Shown: positions 35,504 to 36,180 of the stretch, in pieces | Numbering within the stretch: the stretch's first letter is position 1 | How the letters are laid out: each line of letters starts with the position of its first letter | Program-made: the position numbers and the translations under genes | The notes under the pieces: model-generated | What the model saw: only the letters and a program-made list of their open reading frames with translations | The model's database searches: none | What the model was told of the DNA's origin: nothing | Assembly (NCBI GenBank): GCA_029268305.1 | Contig: JAJUGE010000028.1 | Span: 1-36,180 of the forward strand | Source: Alphaproteobacteria bacterium | GTDB taxonomy: Bacteria; Pseudomonadota; Alphaproteobacteria; JAJUGE01 | Length of the DNA: 36,180 bases | Direction: 5' to 3'

Positions 35504-36180
35504 TCAGCCGCGGAAAGCCGCTTCCACCTCCTCGCGGAGCCGGTCCTCCTCGCCGGCATAGCGCGGCGAGAAATGAAACGGCTCGACGCGCCTGGCGGCG
35601 GCCAGGCGGGCGATCCGCCCCGCCTGGGCGGTGGTGAGGTGCATCCGCGCGGCGGCGAGATCGATGTCGGCGCGGGCGAACGGCGCCTCGATGAAGAGGA
35701 TGTCGGCGTCCCGCACCAGGTCGACGATCCGGCGCACGTTCTCCACGGTGCCGGCGACATCGGTGACGTAGCCGATCTTCTGGCCGGGGCTGAGCGTCAG
35801 GATCTCCTGCTTCAGCCGGCCTAGCGGCAGGGTTCGCGGCCGGTCCGGATCGTCGGCGCGCCATGCCACCTCGATCGGCGTATCCTCTGGGCGATTCTCG
35901 CGGACCGCCTGCTTGAGCCGGCGCAGCCAGGGGCCGACGGCGAGCCCCCGCTCCTCGAGGCGGTTCTTCCAGACGTTGATGTGCCGCTCCTCCGTCACTG
36001 CGAAACCGAGACACGGTGTACGGTGGTCGAGGATCGCGCAACGAACCCTGAACCCGCCCTCGTCGTGCAACAGCCCGTCGGCGAGGGCGATCGGCTCCTC
36101 GTCCTCTCGAACGAACCGGTGCGTGAGCCGCAGCCGCGCGCGGCGGCCGGCGTCGGCGGCGTGGACTTCCGTCACCTCGA
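35504..36180 (-). CDS. RNase Z-like metallo-beta-lactamase-fold hydrolase, C-terminal part (5' end outside window)
   Basis: The frame is open to the right edge of the window, leaving about 225 residues. Segments KIGYVTDVAGTVENVRRIV, FIEAPFARADIDLAAARMHLT cut into its parts (EAPF, HLTTAQAGRIA) and the ending EPFHFSPRY fit the C-terminal half of RNase Z-family proteins, where the aspartate of TDV and the histidine of FHFS bind zinc. The N-terminal HxHxDH motif would lie beyond the window. It may process tRNA 3' ends or be a related hydrolase. It is 86 bp upstream of the carboxyltransferase gene on the same strand. Confidence 0.8.
   Translation of the reverse strand, partial: EVTEVHAADAGRRARLRLTHRFVREDEEPIALADGLLHDEGGFRVRCAILDHRTPCLGFAVTEERHINVWKNRLEERGLAVGPWLRRLKQAVRENRPEDTPIEVAWRADDPDRPRTLPLGRLKQEILTLSPGQKIGYVTDVAGTVENVRRIVDLVRDADILFIEAPFARADIDLAAARMHLTTAQAGRIARLAAARRVEPFHFSPRYAGEEDRLREEVEAAFRG

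Overview
The window is high-GC chromosomal DNA that reads as an alphaproteobacterium, probably near the Rhodospirillales. The reasons are the gene order mraZ to ftsZ followed directly by lpxC, the order murC-murB-ddl-ftsQ-ftsA-ftsZ, an rnpB gene just upstream of mraZ, a meso-diaminopimelate-type MurE, and LpxC, which implies a lipid A outer membrane. The species call is inference; no 16S gene is present. No transposon, integrase, CRISPR array, tRNA gene or sign of recent transfer was seen.

Layout. Positions 1-1566 (+) hold the 3' end of a UvrD/PcrA helicase gene coupled to prmA. A small DUF1127-like gene (1554-1925, -) lies tail to tail with prmA. A divergent intergenic region then leads to a long Xaa-Pro aminopeptidase and a nucleotidyltransferase-like gene (2134-4766, +). 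From 32089 down to 4763 everything recognised is on the minus strand: a KaiC-like double ATPase plus hybrid histidine kinase pair, then a TerB/J-domain protein, an ABC-F ATPase and an N-acetylmuramoyl-L-alanine amidase in overlapping frames, then RNase P RNA, then the full division and cell wall (dcw) cluster: mraZ, rsmH, ftsL, ftsI, murE, murF, mraY, murD, ftsW, murG, murC, murB, ddl, ftsQ, ftsA, ftsZ, lpxC. To the right, on the plus strand, are a zinc AstE/AspA-family hydrolase and a secreted Gly/Ser/Thr-rich protein. An acyl-CoA carboxylase carboxyltransferase subunit and a partial RNase Z-like gene (-) close the window.

How the genes work together. The dcw genes make the peptidoglycan precursor from UDP-MurNAc (MurB, MurC, MurD, MurE, Ddl, MurF), load it on lipid (MraY, MurG), polymerise and cross-link it at the septum (FtsW, FtsI) and position that activity (FtsZ, FtsA, FtsQ, FtsL). 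LpxC commits carbon to lipid A, and the upstream amidase acts on wall material. Most junctions are ATGA-type stop/start overlaps, so translation is probably coupled.

The most notable non-coding signals are a 10-bp-period TGGGC array upstream of mraZ (probable MraZ operator), an rnpB promoter whose -35 hexamer contains the amidase stop codon, and a strong inverted repeat after ftsZ. The least ordinary protein-coding locus is the KaiC-like ATPase/hybrid kinase pair. I found no clearly new multi-gene system; most of the window is a conserved housekeeping region.
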